From contig NZ_CP068439.1 in the NCBI RefSeq assembly GCF_016757735.1, positions 806,001 to 870,000 of the forward strand: DNA of 64,000 nt, written 5' to 3'. Of the stretch, positions 51,024 through 59,187 are shown piece by piece. Made by a program: the position numbers and the translations under genes. The DNA is from Aequorivita iocasae. GTDB taxonomy: Bacteria > Bacteroidota > Bacteroidia > Flavobacteriales > Flavobacteriaceae. Each line of letters starts with the position of its first letter. The stretch's first letter is position 1. Under the pieces are notes generated by a model. The model saw only the letters and a program-made list of their open reading frames with translations. It did no database searches and had not been told where the DNA came from.

Positions 51024-53246
51024 ATGAAAAGAATATTCTTAATGGGGCTTATGCTATGCTTTGGAATTGCACAATCGCAATCACTAAAAGGAAAAGTTGT
51101 AGGCCCAAAAAATAACCCGCTGGAGAATGTTGCGGTCTTTGACCGTACCTCTGGCAACCACACCCACACTGACGCCTCGGGGAAATTTTCACTTGAAAAT
51201 GTAGCCGAAAACGACCAAATAAGCTTCTCCATTTTAGGTTTTAGCACTTTGGAATATACGGTAACAGCTGAAAATTTCACCAAGTCAATAATGATCATCT
51301 TGGAAGAAGCTACGGTTTCTCTGCAGCAAGTAACCATCACTCCCCAAGTAAACACCCTCAGCCAGATTGTAGCCGTAGATCTAAAAACTGCGCCCGTAAA
51401 ATCGTCGCAGGAAATATTACGGAAAGTTCCCGGATTAATCATTGGCCAACACGCCGGTGGCGGAAAAGCCGAACAAATATTTCTGCGCGGTTTTGATATT
51501 GACCATGGAACAGATATCAATCTTTCCGTAGATGGATTGCCCGTAAATATGGTTTCACATGCGCACGGCCAAGGGTACAGCGATCTTCACTTTCTTATTC
51601 CCGAAACAATTGATGAAATTTCATTCGGGAAAGGCCCTTATAATGCGAAATATGGCGACTTTACTACTGCAGGTTACGTAGCTTTCAAAACTTTGGACAA
51701 ACTGGACCAAAGCTCCGTTTCCGTGGAATACGGGCAGTTTGATGCTTTTAGGACCGTGGGGCTTTTCAACCTTTTGAATGCTGAAAACAGCAATGCATAC
51801 CTAGCGGCCTCACTGAATACTTTTAACGGACCGTTTGACTCCCCACAGAATTTTAACCGTTTCAATATGATGGCAAAATACAATCTGAATTTGCCAAACA
51901 ACCAAAAACTGCAACTTACCGCTTCGCATTTCCAAAGCAAGTGGGACGCATCGGGGCAAATTCCGCAACGTGCTATCGATGCGGGTTTGATTGACCGTTT
52001 TGGAGCCATTGACGATACTGAAGGTGGAAATACCAGCCGAACAAACCTTTTGGTTAATCATTCAAAATTACTTTCAGACAATAAAAAGTTGGAAACACGA
52101 GCGTATTATTCGCATTATGATTTTGAGCTGTTTTCAAACTTCACCTTTTTCTTGGATGACCCTGTAAACGGTGACCAAATTGCGCAACGTGAAGACCGGA
52201 ATATTTTAGGCTTCCAGACCGAATTTTCAGATAAAATAAATTCTGAAGCCTTTGATTTCAAATATACCGCCGGGCTTGGGGTGCGATACGACGATGTAAA
52301 CGATGTGGAACTTTCACACACCAAAAACCGCTACGAAATTTTGGATCGTATAGCCTTCGGAAATGTGGATCAAATTAACAGTTTTGCCTTTTTGAATACG
52401 GAATTTGGCTTGGGCGATTTCAAAATAAATCCTGCCGTTCGATTGGATTATTTCAAGTTTGATTACGAAAACAAACTGTCGCCAACCTATGATAACCGAA
52501 GTGAAAGCAAGATTTTCGCCAGTCCGAAGTTGAACTTTATTTACAGCCCCAACCGCGATTTCCAATTGTTTTTGAAAACGGGAATCGGTTTCCATTCCAA
52601 TGATACGCGAGTTGTTGTTGCCAATAGCGGCGAAGATATTTTGCCGGCGGCTTACGGCGCAGATTTGGGCGGAATCTATAAATTGACCGATAACTTAATT
52701 TTCAACACAGCTTTTTGGGCTTTATTTTTAGAACAAGAATTTGTGTATGTTGGCGATGCAGGAATTGTGGAGCCCAGCGGAAAAACCCGCCGATTGGGCG
52801 TTGATTTTGGCCTGCGTTACGAAGCCTTGGATTGGCTGTATTTTTACGGCGATGCAAATTATACCTACGCAAGGAGCACAGAAGAAACCACTGGTGCAGA
52901 TTACATTCCGCTTGCACCAGATTTTACTTCAACTGGAGGAATTGCAGTTAAAAATCTTGCAAATTTTTCAGGCGGAATTAATTACCGCTATCTAAAAAAT
53001 AGACCAGCTAATGAGGACAATAGCATCGAAGCAGAAGGTTATTTAGTAACCGATTTCAATATAAATTATACCTTCAGAAATTTTGTTTTCGGGATTGCTG
53101 TGGAAAATATTTTTGATACTCAATGGAACGAAACCCAATTTGCAACCGAAAGCAGGTTGTTTAACGAACCGGAAGCTGTTGAAGAAATCCACTTTACGCC
53201 CGGCACACCATTTTTTTTAAGAGGAAAGGTAACCGTTAATTTTTAA
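51024..53246 (+). CDS. TonB-dependent receptor, candidate metal uptake
   Basis: 740 residues with a signal peptide (MKRIFLMGLMLCFGIAQSQ). A short carboxypeptidase-regulatory domain (about 20-95) precedes the plug (about 120-225), which contains LRGFDIDHGTDINLSVDG and VSHAHGQGYSDLHFLIPE, an unusually His-rich loop. The barrel ends in FLRGKVTVNF. Compared with the two larger receptors in this window (879 and 916 residues) it is smaller and closer to metal/siderophore-type receptors. The His-rich gene upstream supports a metal substrate; which metal is not determinable. Confidence 0.88.
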   Translation: MKRIFLMGLMLCFGIAQSQSLKGKVVGPKNNPLENVAVFDRTSGNHTHTDASGKFSLENVAENDQISFSILGFSTLEYTVTAENFTKSIMIILEEATVSLQQVTITPQVNTLSQIVAVDLKTAPVKSSQEILRKVPGLIIGQHAGGGKAEQIFLRGFDIDHGTDINLSVDGLPVNMVSHAHGQGYSDLHFLIPETIDEISFGKGPYNAKYGDFTTAGYVAFKTLDKLDQSSVSVEYGQFDAFRTVGLFNLLNAENSNAYLAASLNTFNGPFDSPQNFNRFNMMAKYNLNLPNNQKLQLTASHFQSKWDASGQIPQRAIDAGLIDRFGAIDDTEGGNTSRTNLLVNHSKLLSDNKKLETRAYYSHYDFELFSNFTFFLDDPVNGDQIAQREDRNILGFQTEFSDKINSEAFDFKYTAGLGVRYDDVNDVELSHTKNRYEILDRIAFGNVDQINSFAFLNTEFGLGDFKINPAVRLDYFKFDYENKLSPTYDNRSESKIFASPKLNFIYSPNRDFQLFLKTGIGFHSNDTRVVVANSGEDILPAAYGADLGGIYKLTDNLIFNTAFWALFLEQEFVYVGDAGIVEPSGKTRRLGVDFGLRYEALDWLYFYGDANYTYARSTEETTGADYIPLAPDFTSTGGIAVKNLANFSGGINYRYLKNRPANEDNSIEAEGYLVTDFNINYTFRNFVFGIAVENIFDTQWNETQFATESRLFNEPEAVEEIHFTPGTPFFLRGKVTVNF

Positions 53247-53303
53247 CTAATGGTTTTATAGGCAATGTTCTTTTTGGTTAAATTGCACGCAGAATAACCA
53301 ACT

Positions 53304-54176
53304 ATGAACATTGCCATATTATCGCGTGGGGAAGCGCTTTATTCCACCAAAAGTCTTTTAAATGCTGGGGAAGCTCGAAATCATACCATGGAGGTTTTGG
53401 ATCCTTCCTATTGCAATCTCACCGTGGAAAACGAAAAAGCCGTTCTCTATTTTCAGAATGAATTGGTGGATGATCTCCACGCCATAATTCCCAGAATCGG
53501 TGCTTCCAACACCTATTTTGGCACCAATGTGGTTAGGCATTTTGAGGCGATGGGAATTTTTACCGTGGCTTCTTCCGAAGGAATTTCAAACAGTCGCGAT
53601 AAATGGACGTGCTTCCAAATTTTGGCGAAGTATCAAATTCCTGTGCCCCGAACTGTTTACGCTTCATTTTTTGAATTTGAGGAACAACTTAAAACCTTCA
53701 ACGGCAAACCAATCATCATAAAACTTTTGGAAGGCACGCATGGCGAAGGCGTTATTCTTACTGAAAGTCCGCAGAATGCACTGGCAACTATTGAAACCTT
53801 GAATGCTGCTGGCGTAAAATTTCTCCTCCAGGAATATATTGAGGAAGCAAACGGCGCAGACATTCGCGCCATTGTTGTGGACGGCGTTGTGGTTGCGGCT
53901 ATGAAACGCAAATGCAAGAGTGGCGATTTCCGCAGCAATCTGCACCGTGGCGGAACTTCAGAAACGATTTCGCTCTCTCCCACAGAAGAAAAAATTGCCA
54001 TAAAGGCTGCAAAAGCAATGAATTTAGGTTTTTGCGGGGTTGATATTCTGCAATCGAAAAACGGGCCGTTGGTTTTGGAAATAAATAGCACGCCGGGATT
54101 GGAAGGCATTGAAAATACTTCGGGAAGGAACGTTTCTAAAAGTGTGATCGGGTTTATTGAACGAAATAAAAAATAA
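53304..54176 (+). CDS. RimK-type ATP-grasp ligase, divergent copy
   Basis: 290 residues, same length as the copy at 54712. ATP-grasp landmarks are present: [83 protein letters not shown] and GPLVLEINSTPGLEGIE. Members add amino acids, usually glutamate, to carboxyl termini or side chains. By eye it is more divergent from E. coli RimK than the second copy (for example RDKWTCF in place of RDKLRSM). First gene of the RimK/RimB/RimK/AstE cluster, separated by 113 bp from the protease gene. Confidence 0.88.
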   Translation: MNIAILSRGEALYSTKSLLNAGEARNHTMEVLDPSYCNLTVENEKAVLYFQNELVDDLHAIIPRIGASNTYFGTNVVRHFEAMGIFTVASSEGISNSRDKWTCFQILAKYQIPVPRTVYASFFEFEEQLKTFNGKPIIIKLLEGTHGEGVILTESPQNALATIETLNAAGVKFLLQEYIEEANGADIRAIVVDGVVVAAMKRKCKSGDFRSNLHRGGTSETISLSPTEEKIAIKAAKAMNLGFCGVDILQSKNGPLVLEINSTPGLEGIENTSGRNVSKSVIGFIERNKK

Positions 54177-54289
54177 GTAATTAATACGCCGTATTCCGTA
54201 TCAAATTTTTGAATTTTAGAAATTATTTGGAATTTGTTATTTGCCATTTGGAAATTTTATTATTTAACTTGCAATAAAATCCCAACCCT

Positions 54290-54715
54290 TTGAAAAGAAA
54301 TATTGGCAGAATAGACAAAGCAGATTTTCCATTGCTGAACCTCTTCGACATTGAAGTGAAAGTAGACACGGGAGCTTATACTTCTTCCATACATTGCAAA
54401 AACATGAAAGTGGAAGACAACTACCTAAAATGCAATTTTTTGGATGAAGAACACCCCAGTTACCACGAAAAGGAAATCGTTTTTGACGAATATGACGTAA
54501 AAGTGGTAAAAAGCAGCAACGGCCAATCGGAAGCCAGATATAGAATTAAAACAGAGATTGTTCTTTTTGGAAAAACCCACCCAATTTATTTAACACTGAG
54601 CGACCGTGAAGAGATGCGTTTTCCCGTACTTTTGGGACGAAATTTCTTAAGTAAAAAGTACATGGTTGATATTAACAAAACCAACCTTTCCTTCAAATTA
54701 AAATATAAAAAATGA
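54290..54715 (+). CDS. RimB-type retropepsin-like ATP-dependent zinc protease family protein
   Basis: 141 residues, TTG start at 54290 (the next in-frame ATG is at residue 39, after the active site). The motif [11 protein letters not shown] with D26-T-G-A is the retropepsin aspartic signature, and [13 protein letters not shown] is the conserved later strand. In Pseudomonas, RimB acts with RimK in controlling glutamate tails on ribosomal protein S6. The stop overlaps the start of the following rimK by 4 bp, so translation is coupled. Confidence 0.86.
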   Translation: MKRNIGRIDKADFPLLNLFDIEVKVDTGAYTSSIHCKNMKVEDNYLKCNFLDEEHPSYHEKEIVFDEYDVKVVKSSNGQSEARYRIKTEIVLFGKTHPIYLTLSDREEMRFPVLLGRNFLSKKYMVDINKTNLSFKLKYKK

Positions 54716-55584
54716 ATATTAAAATATTATCGGCAAACAGCCATTTATATTCCACCCAACGCCTTGTAGAAGCTGCAAAGAAAAGAAAGCACGAGGTTGA
54801 GGTTATTAACCATGCCAAGTGTGATATTGTGATAGAAAAGAAAAATCCGGTTATCTATTACAGGGGCCACAAACTGGACCATACCGATGCGGTAATTCCA
54901 CGAATTGGGGCTTCGGTTACTTTTTATGGCACCGCAGTGGTCCGCCAATTCGAGATGATGCGGGTGTTTACAACTACTGAATCGCAGGCATTGGTACGCT
55001 CGCGCGATAAATTGCGAAGTTTGCAAGTGCTTTCGCGTGCGGGATTGGGATTACCAAAAACCGTTTTCACCAACTATTCCAAAAACGTAAAGGAAATTGT
55101 GGACCAAGCCGGGGGTGCGCCCGTAATTATTAAGCTTTTGGAAGGCACACAGGGCATTGGCGTAATTTTGGCCGAAACTCGAAAGGCCGCCGAATCTGTA
55201 ATTGAAGCTTTCAACAATCTTCAGGCGCGGGTTATTGTACAGGAATTTATAAAAGAAGCCGGCGGCGCAGACATTAGAGCATTCATTGTGGACGGGCAAG
55301 TAATTGGTGCGATGAAGCGACAGGGCAAGGAAGGTGAGTTTCGAAGCAATTTGCACCGCGGTGGAACCGCGACTGTTATAAAACTTACAGATGAGGAAGA
55401 AACCGCAGCATTAAAAGCTGCAAAGGCCATGGGGCTAGGCATTGCCGGCGTAGATATGTTACAATCTGCTCGCGGGCCATTGATATTGGAGGTAAATTCC
55501 TCACCAGGTTTGGAAGGAATTGAACAGGCCACGGGTAAAGACATTGCAAACTCAATCATAAAATATATTGAACGTAACGTTTAA
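54712..55584 (+). CDS. rimK: RimK-type alpha-L-glutamate ligase
   Basis: 290 residues. This copy closely follows E. coli RimK, with [98 protein letters not shown] and [13 protein letters not shown] in order (each given separately). RimK adds glutamates to the C-terminus of ribosomal protein S6. It starts 4 bp inside the end of the protease gene (ATGA overlap) and is followed after 2 bp by the AstE-like gene. It is the better candidate for true RimK. Confidence 0.93.
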   Translation: MNIKILSANSHLYSTQRLVEAAKKRKHEVEVINHAKCDIVIEKKNPVIYYRGHKLDHTDAVIPRIGASVTFYGTAVVRQFEMMRVFTTTESQALVRSRDKLRSLQVLSRAGLGLPKTVFTNYSKNVKEIVDQAGGAPVIIKLLEGTQGIGVILAETRKAAESVIEAFNNLQARVIVQEFIKEAGGADIRAFIVDGQVIGAMKRQGKEGEFRSNLHRGGTATVIKLTDEEETAALKAAKAMGLGIAGVDMLQSARGPLILEVNSSPGLEGIEQATGKDIANSIIKYIERNV

Positions 55585-55586
55585 TT

Positions 55587-56588
55587 ATGGCAAAAAAGGA
55601 AGAACGTGATATTGTTATTTTAAACGAAAGGATTGCCCTGGGAGAAAGCCGAACGGTAGATTTCAGCATTGCGAAACTTTATACTTCCACAAAAGTTGAA
55701 ATTCCTATAATTATTGAACGGGCAAAAATACCCGGACCAACGGTTTTGATTACAGCTGCCATCCATGGCGATGAAATTAATGGGGTTGAAATTGTGCGCC
55801 AACTTATTGCCAGAAAATTAAACAAACCCAAGAGGGGCACAATTATCTGCATTCCCATATTGAACGTTTTCGGTTTTTTGAACGGCGACCGTTCCTTTCC
55901 CGACGGGCGTGATTTGAACAGAGTTTTTCCGGGAACTAAAACCGGTTCGCTTGCTAGCCGTGTTGCATATCATTTCACCAAAAAAATTCTTCCGCACGCA
56001 GATTATTGTCTCGATTTTCATACTGGCGGCGCCAGTCGTTTCAATGCAGCGCAAATTCGAATAAAACCGGGTGATGAAAGGTTGTTGGAACTTGCAAAGG
56101 TTTTTAATGCTCCCTTCACGGTTTATTCCAATACTATTGAAAAATCCTACCGAAATACCTGTCAAAAAATGGGCATTCCCGTGTTGCTTTTTGAAGGCGG
56201 AAAAAGCCGCGAAAGCAATAAGCATATTGCAAAGGAAGGTGTAGACGGCATATTGCGGGTGCTAAATCATTTAGACATGTTGGGCAAAAGACACGCTGTC
56301 CCCGAACCACAAGCAAAAACCGTAATTATTGAAAAAAGCAAATGGATACGTGCCTTCCGCAGTGGTTTGCTGCATGTTAAAATTGATTGCAACAAGCATG
56401 TTGAAAAAGGTGAATTTCTGGCTACCATTACAGATCCATACGGAAAAATGCGGTTTAAGGTTACTTCCCCAAACGAAGGATACATAATTAATGTGAACCA
56501 ATCGCCCATCGTAAATCAGGGAGATGCTATTTTTCATATTTCAACGGTAAATACTGCAAATACCGAGGCTGAAGAAAGAGAAAATTAA
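55587..56588 (+). CDS. AstE/aspartoacylase-like M14 deacylase
   Basis: 333 residues. The zinc site is visible as His60 and Glu63 (AAIHGDEINGVE) and His145 (LDFHTGG), with the substrate-binding GRDLNRVFPG (107-116) and catalytic Glu203 (LLFEGGKS). The last 85 residues form an extra beta barrel (FRSGLLHVKIDCNKHVEKGE ...). Family members remove succinyl or acetyl groups from amino acids, or act as carboxypeptidases. Two bp after rimK, it is probably part of the same amino-acid-tailing system; an arginine succinyltransferase pathway is not present here. Confidence 0.87.
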   Translation: MAKKEERDIVILNERIALGESRTVDFSIAKLYTSTKVEIPIIIERAKIPGPTVLITAAIHGDEINGVEIVRQLIARKLNKPKRGTIICIPILNVFGFLNGDRSFPDGRDLNRVFPGTKTGSLASRVAYHFTKKILPHADYCLDFHTGGASRFNAAQIRIKPGDERLLELAKVFNAPFTVYSNTIEKSYRNTCQKMGIPVLLFEGGKSRESNKHIAKEGVDGILRVLNHLDMLGKRHAVPEPQAKTVIIEKSKWIRAFRSGLLHVKIDCNKHVEKGEFLATITDPYGKMRFKVTSPNEGYIINVNQSPIVNQGDAIFHISTVNTANTEAEEREN

Positions 56589-56592
56589 GGTG

Positions 56593-57174
56593 ATGGAAAA
56601 GCAGGCCCTCCGTTCAAAATATAAGAAACTTCGTCAAAATCTTTCCGAGGATTCCATTGAGGCAATGAGCCTTCAGATTGCGAACCAAGCCTTAAAGCTT
56701 CCAATTTGGGAAAAAACATACTACCATATTTTTCTTCCCATTTCCGAAAAAAAAGAAGTAAATACTGAATATTTGATGCATATTTTGCAGGGAAAGGACA
56801 AAAGTATTGTAGTTTCAAAAGCAGATTTTTCAACTGGGGAAATGCAGCATTTTCTGTTGCAGGAAAATACATTTTTAAAAACTTCAGAATATGGAATTCC
56901 CGAACCTGTTTCTGGCATTGAAATTTCACCAGATATGATTGAGGTTGTTTTTGTTCCATTGTTAGCTTACGATGTAAAAGGAAACCGGGTGGGATATGGA
57001 AAAGGATTTTATGATCGGTTTTTAAAAAAATGCAATCCCAAATCATTATTTATTGGTCTTTCCTTTTTTGAACCGGAACCCGAAATTATTTTTAACACCA
57101 ATGATGTGGCCTTAAATTTTTGTGTATCCCCCCAAAACATATTGAATTTTAAAAATAACCCATTATCTTTATAA
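56593..57174 (+). CDS. 5-formyltetrahydrofolate cyclo-ligase
   Basis: 193 residues from the ATG at 56593 (a GTG at 56590 is adjacent). The ATP-dependent enzyme converts 5-formyl-THF to methenyl-THF. The N-terminal ALRSKYKKLRQNLS and the signature GNRVGYGKGFYDRFL near residue 133 are typical. The start follows the AstE-like stop by 4 bp, so it is on the same transcript, although its metabolic link to amino-acid ligation is unclear. It is the E. coli YgfA/Fau equivalent. Confidence 0.93.
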   Translation: MEKQALRSKYKKLRQNLSEDSIEAMSLQIANQALKLPIWEKTYYHIFLPISEKKEVNTEYLMHILQGKDKSIVVSKADFSTGEMQHFLLQENTFLKTSEYGIPEPVSGIEISPDMIEVVFVPLLAYDVKGNRVGYGKGFYDRFLKKCNPKSLFIGLSFFEPEPEIIFNTNDVALNFCVSPQNILNFKNNPLSL

Positions 57175-57207
57175 GATTAAACTATTATTAACCAATTAAA
57201 TAAAGAG

Positions 57208-57495
57208 ATGGAAACAACCACTAATCAACCAATGGGTCCTCCGCCAGATAATAATCTGGTGTGGGCAATTTTATGTACTGTTTTATGCTGCCTGCCTTTA
57301 GGTATTGTCTCAATAATTAAATCTACAAAGGTGAAGGAACTTTGGGCACAAGGAGATACTGTTGGTGCTCAAAAAGCTGCTGATGAAGCCAAGAAATGGG
57401 CCATTTGGGGCGCAGTTGCCGCAGGTATTGTTTGGGTACTTTATGTAATATTTTTTGTCGTAATCGGTCTAGGTGGAGTTTTTGCGGGATACTAA
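57208..57495 (+). CDS. CD225/dispanin family membrane protein
   Basis: 95 residues with two membrane helices. The family pattern is PPDNNLVWAILCTVLCCLPLGIVSIIKSTKV (given here as parts; about residues 11-41), then a short amphipathic link (ELWAQGDTVGAQKAADEAKKWA) and a second helix (about 65-90). Bacterial dispanins have no settled function. It overlaps the start of the DUF2752 gene by 23 bp in another frame, which suggests coupled translation. Confidence 0.85.
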   Translation: METTTNQPMGPPPDNNLVWAILCTVLCCLPLGIVSIIKSTKVKELWAQGDTVGAQKAADEAKKWAIWGAVAAGIVWVLYVIFFVVIGLGGVFAGY

Positions 57496-57898
57496 CAAAA
57501 TTTGGAAATCAGCCCTCATCCTTTTACTCTTTGGAGGCTTTTTTATTGTTTATTTTTTCTATAACCCGTCAGAAAATTATTTTTTTATTCCCTGCCCCTT
57601 TAATTATATAACTGGGTTTTTCTGCCCTGGTTGTGGTTCGCAACGAGCCATTCATTTATTACTTCACGGGGATGTGTATGGGGCATTCCGGTTTAACCCA
57701 TTGATGGTATTGACCCTGCCAATTTTAATATATGGTGTAGGAATTACCATTGCCAATTGGATTTTTGGAACCCGGTACCGGTTTATGCTTTTTTACAGCA
57801 AACTATTTGTTTTTGGATATTTTGGAGTGGCTATCCTTTATTGGGTTCTTCGGAATTTACCAATTTATCCCTTCCATTTACTTGCTCCGACGGGATAG
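57473..57898 (+). CDS. DUF2752 membrane protein
   Basis: 141 residues. The start is uncertain: GTG at 57473 (used here) or TTG at 57482, both inside the end of the CD225 gene. Three or four membrane segments are visible. The DUF2752 signature FNYITGFFCPGCGSQRAIH is present near residue 50, with CPGCG. Function is unknown. DUF2752 and CD225 genes are commonly paired in Bacteroidota, consistent with the arrangement here. Confidence 0.83.
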   Translation: MEFLRDTNKIWKSALILLLFGGFFIVYFFYNPSENYFFIPCPFNYITGFFCPGCGSQRAIHLLLHGDVYGAFRFNPLMVLTLPILIYGVGITIANWIFGTRYRFMLFYSKLFVFGYFGVAILYWVLRNLPIYPFHLLAPTG

Positions 57899-57927
57899 TT
57901 TTTAAAATTCTTTTTCTCAAATAAATC

Positions 57928-58554
57928 TTATTGTGCCAAAATCCTTGTTTTTGGTTCCCGATTTGGGAATGCTTTTTTGTTGAATATAAGCAACAATATC
58001 ACCCCTATGCTAATGGAAGAATCCGCAACGTTGAATACAGGGTCAAAAAATGTAAAATATTCCCCGCCCCAAATAGGAAACCAATCGGGCAAAGTACCGC
58101 CATATAATGGAAAATAAAGCATATCTACCACTTTTCCGTGAAACAAAGTTCCGTAGCCTCCCGTTTCTGGAAATAACGTTGCCACCTGGTGATGACTATC
58201 ATTGAAAATAATACCGTAAAAAACTGAATCGATGATATTGCCCAGCGCACCTGCAAAAATCAAGGCAACACAAAAAATCAAGATGCCCGGCATTTTTTTT
58301 CGAACGGAATCCCAAAGCCAATACCCTATTCCTGCAATAGCCACAATTCTAAAAAGGGTTAGAAAAAGTTTTCCATATTCGCCGGGAATTTTTGCGCCCC
58401 ATGCCATTCCTTCGTTTTCAACAAAAAGAATTCGGAACCAATCGAAAACGCGGATTTCATCGCCTAGAGCAAAATGTGTTTTGATATAAAACTTTGAAAT
58501 CTGATCTATCAGTAAAATCAGTACAATAATAATTGTGGCTTTTTTTAGGCTCAT
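57928..58554 (-). CDS. lspA: Lipoprotein signal peptidase (signal peptidase II)
   Basis: 208 residues from the ATG at 58554 (an in-frame ATG at 58584 would add ten residues without family resemblance). Four membrane helices are present. The two catalytic aspartates are Asp109 (GNIIDSVFYG) and Asp178 (NVADSSISIGV), the classic LspA boxes. It cleaves prolipoprotein signal peptides, many of which are encoded in this window. A -7 element lies at 58640-58647. Confidence 0.93.
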   Translation of the reverse strand: MSLKKATIIIVLILLIDQISKFYIKTHFALGDEIRVFDWFRILFVENEGMAWGAKIPGEYGKLFLTLFRIVAIAGIGYWLWDSVRKKMPGILIFCVALIFAGALGNIIDSVFYGIIFNDSHHQVATLFPETGGYGTLFHGKVVDMLYFPLYGGTLPDWFPIWGGEYFTFFDPVFNVADSSISIGVILLLIFNKKAFPNREPKTRILAQ

Positions 58555-58639
58555 AACTTTTCCCGTATTTTGACTGCGCTCCATAAAAATTTCGGCGGGA
58601 ATCTCTTTAATTCATTTACAAAAATTTCTGAAAACGCTG

Positions 58640-58647
58640 CAAAAATA
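58640..58647 (-). promoter_or_regulatory. -7 element TATTTTTG for lspA
   Basis: Exact TAnnTTTG match on the minus strand 86 bp before the chosen start, after the terminator of the upstream dksA gene. It supports independent lspA transcription. Confidence 0.4.
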
Positions 58648-58742
58648 GCAATATTATTTGGTTTGCGGCTGTTTATTATTATGACTGCTTTTTGGGCTTA
58701 AATAATAAATTTTCTTCTTCTTAAATTTATTTTTTCGACAAT

Positions 58743-58774
58743 AAAAAAGCCCCGATCCAGGAAAGGGGCCTTTA
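58743..58774 (-). terminator. Terminator after the DksA-family gene
   Basis: Stem GCCCC/GGGGC (58749-58753 and 58765-58769) extended by A-T pairs, with a T run on the minus strand. It is 27 bp past the gene's stop and ends the ileS-dksA unit. Confidence 0.72.
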
Positions 58775-58800
58775 AATATTTGCAGCTTTGGGAAACAATA

Positions 58801-59184
58801 TTATTTCTGCATATTCTTTGCCTCAATGCTTAAAGTAGCGTGCGGTACAAGTTTTAATCGTTCCTTATTGATCAGCTTTCCTGTTACGCGACAAACTCCG
58901 TAGGTTTTGTTTTCAATACGTACCAAAGCATTTTTTAGGTCGCGGATAAACTTTTCCTGACGAATGGCCAACTGCGAGTTTGCTTCTTTGCTCATAACCT
59001 CGCTGCCTTCGTCAAAAGCCTTAAAGGTAGGCGAAGTATCATCTGTACCATTATTGCTATCGTTTTTATACGAACTCTGGATCAATTCTAATTGTTCGGT
59101 CGCCTTTTTTATTTTATCGTTTAAAAGTGCCCTAAATTCTTCCAGCTCGGCATCTGAATATCTGGTTCTTTCTGTATCTGTCAT
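58801..59184 (-). CDS. DksA/TraR-family protein lacking zinc-finger cysteines
   Basis: 127 residues. An N-terminal coiled coil (about 11-45), an acidic tip region and a second helix (about 60-92) are followed by the C-terminal part YGVCRVTGKLINKERLKLVP. Canonical DksA has a four-Cys zinc finger here; only Cys98 remains, and the second CxxC has become HATL. Bacteroidota DksA-like proteins often show this loss. DksA binds RNA polymerase in the stringent response. It begins 3 bp after ileS, so it is co-transcribed with a tRNA synthetase gene. Confidence 0.88.
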   Translation of the reverse strand: MTDTERTRYSDAELEEFRALLNDKIKKATEQLELIQSSYKNDSNNGTDDTSPTFKAFDEGSEVMSKEANSQLAIRQEKFIRDLKNALVRIENKTYGVCRVTGKLINKERLKLVPHATLSIEAKNMQK

Positions 59185-59187
59185 AAT

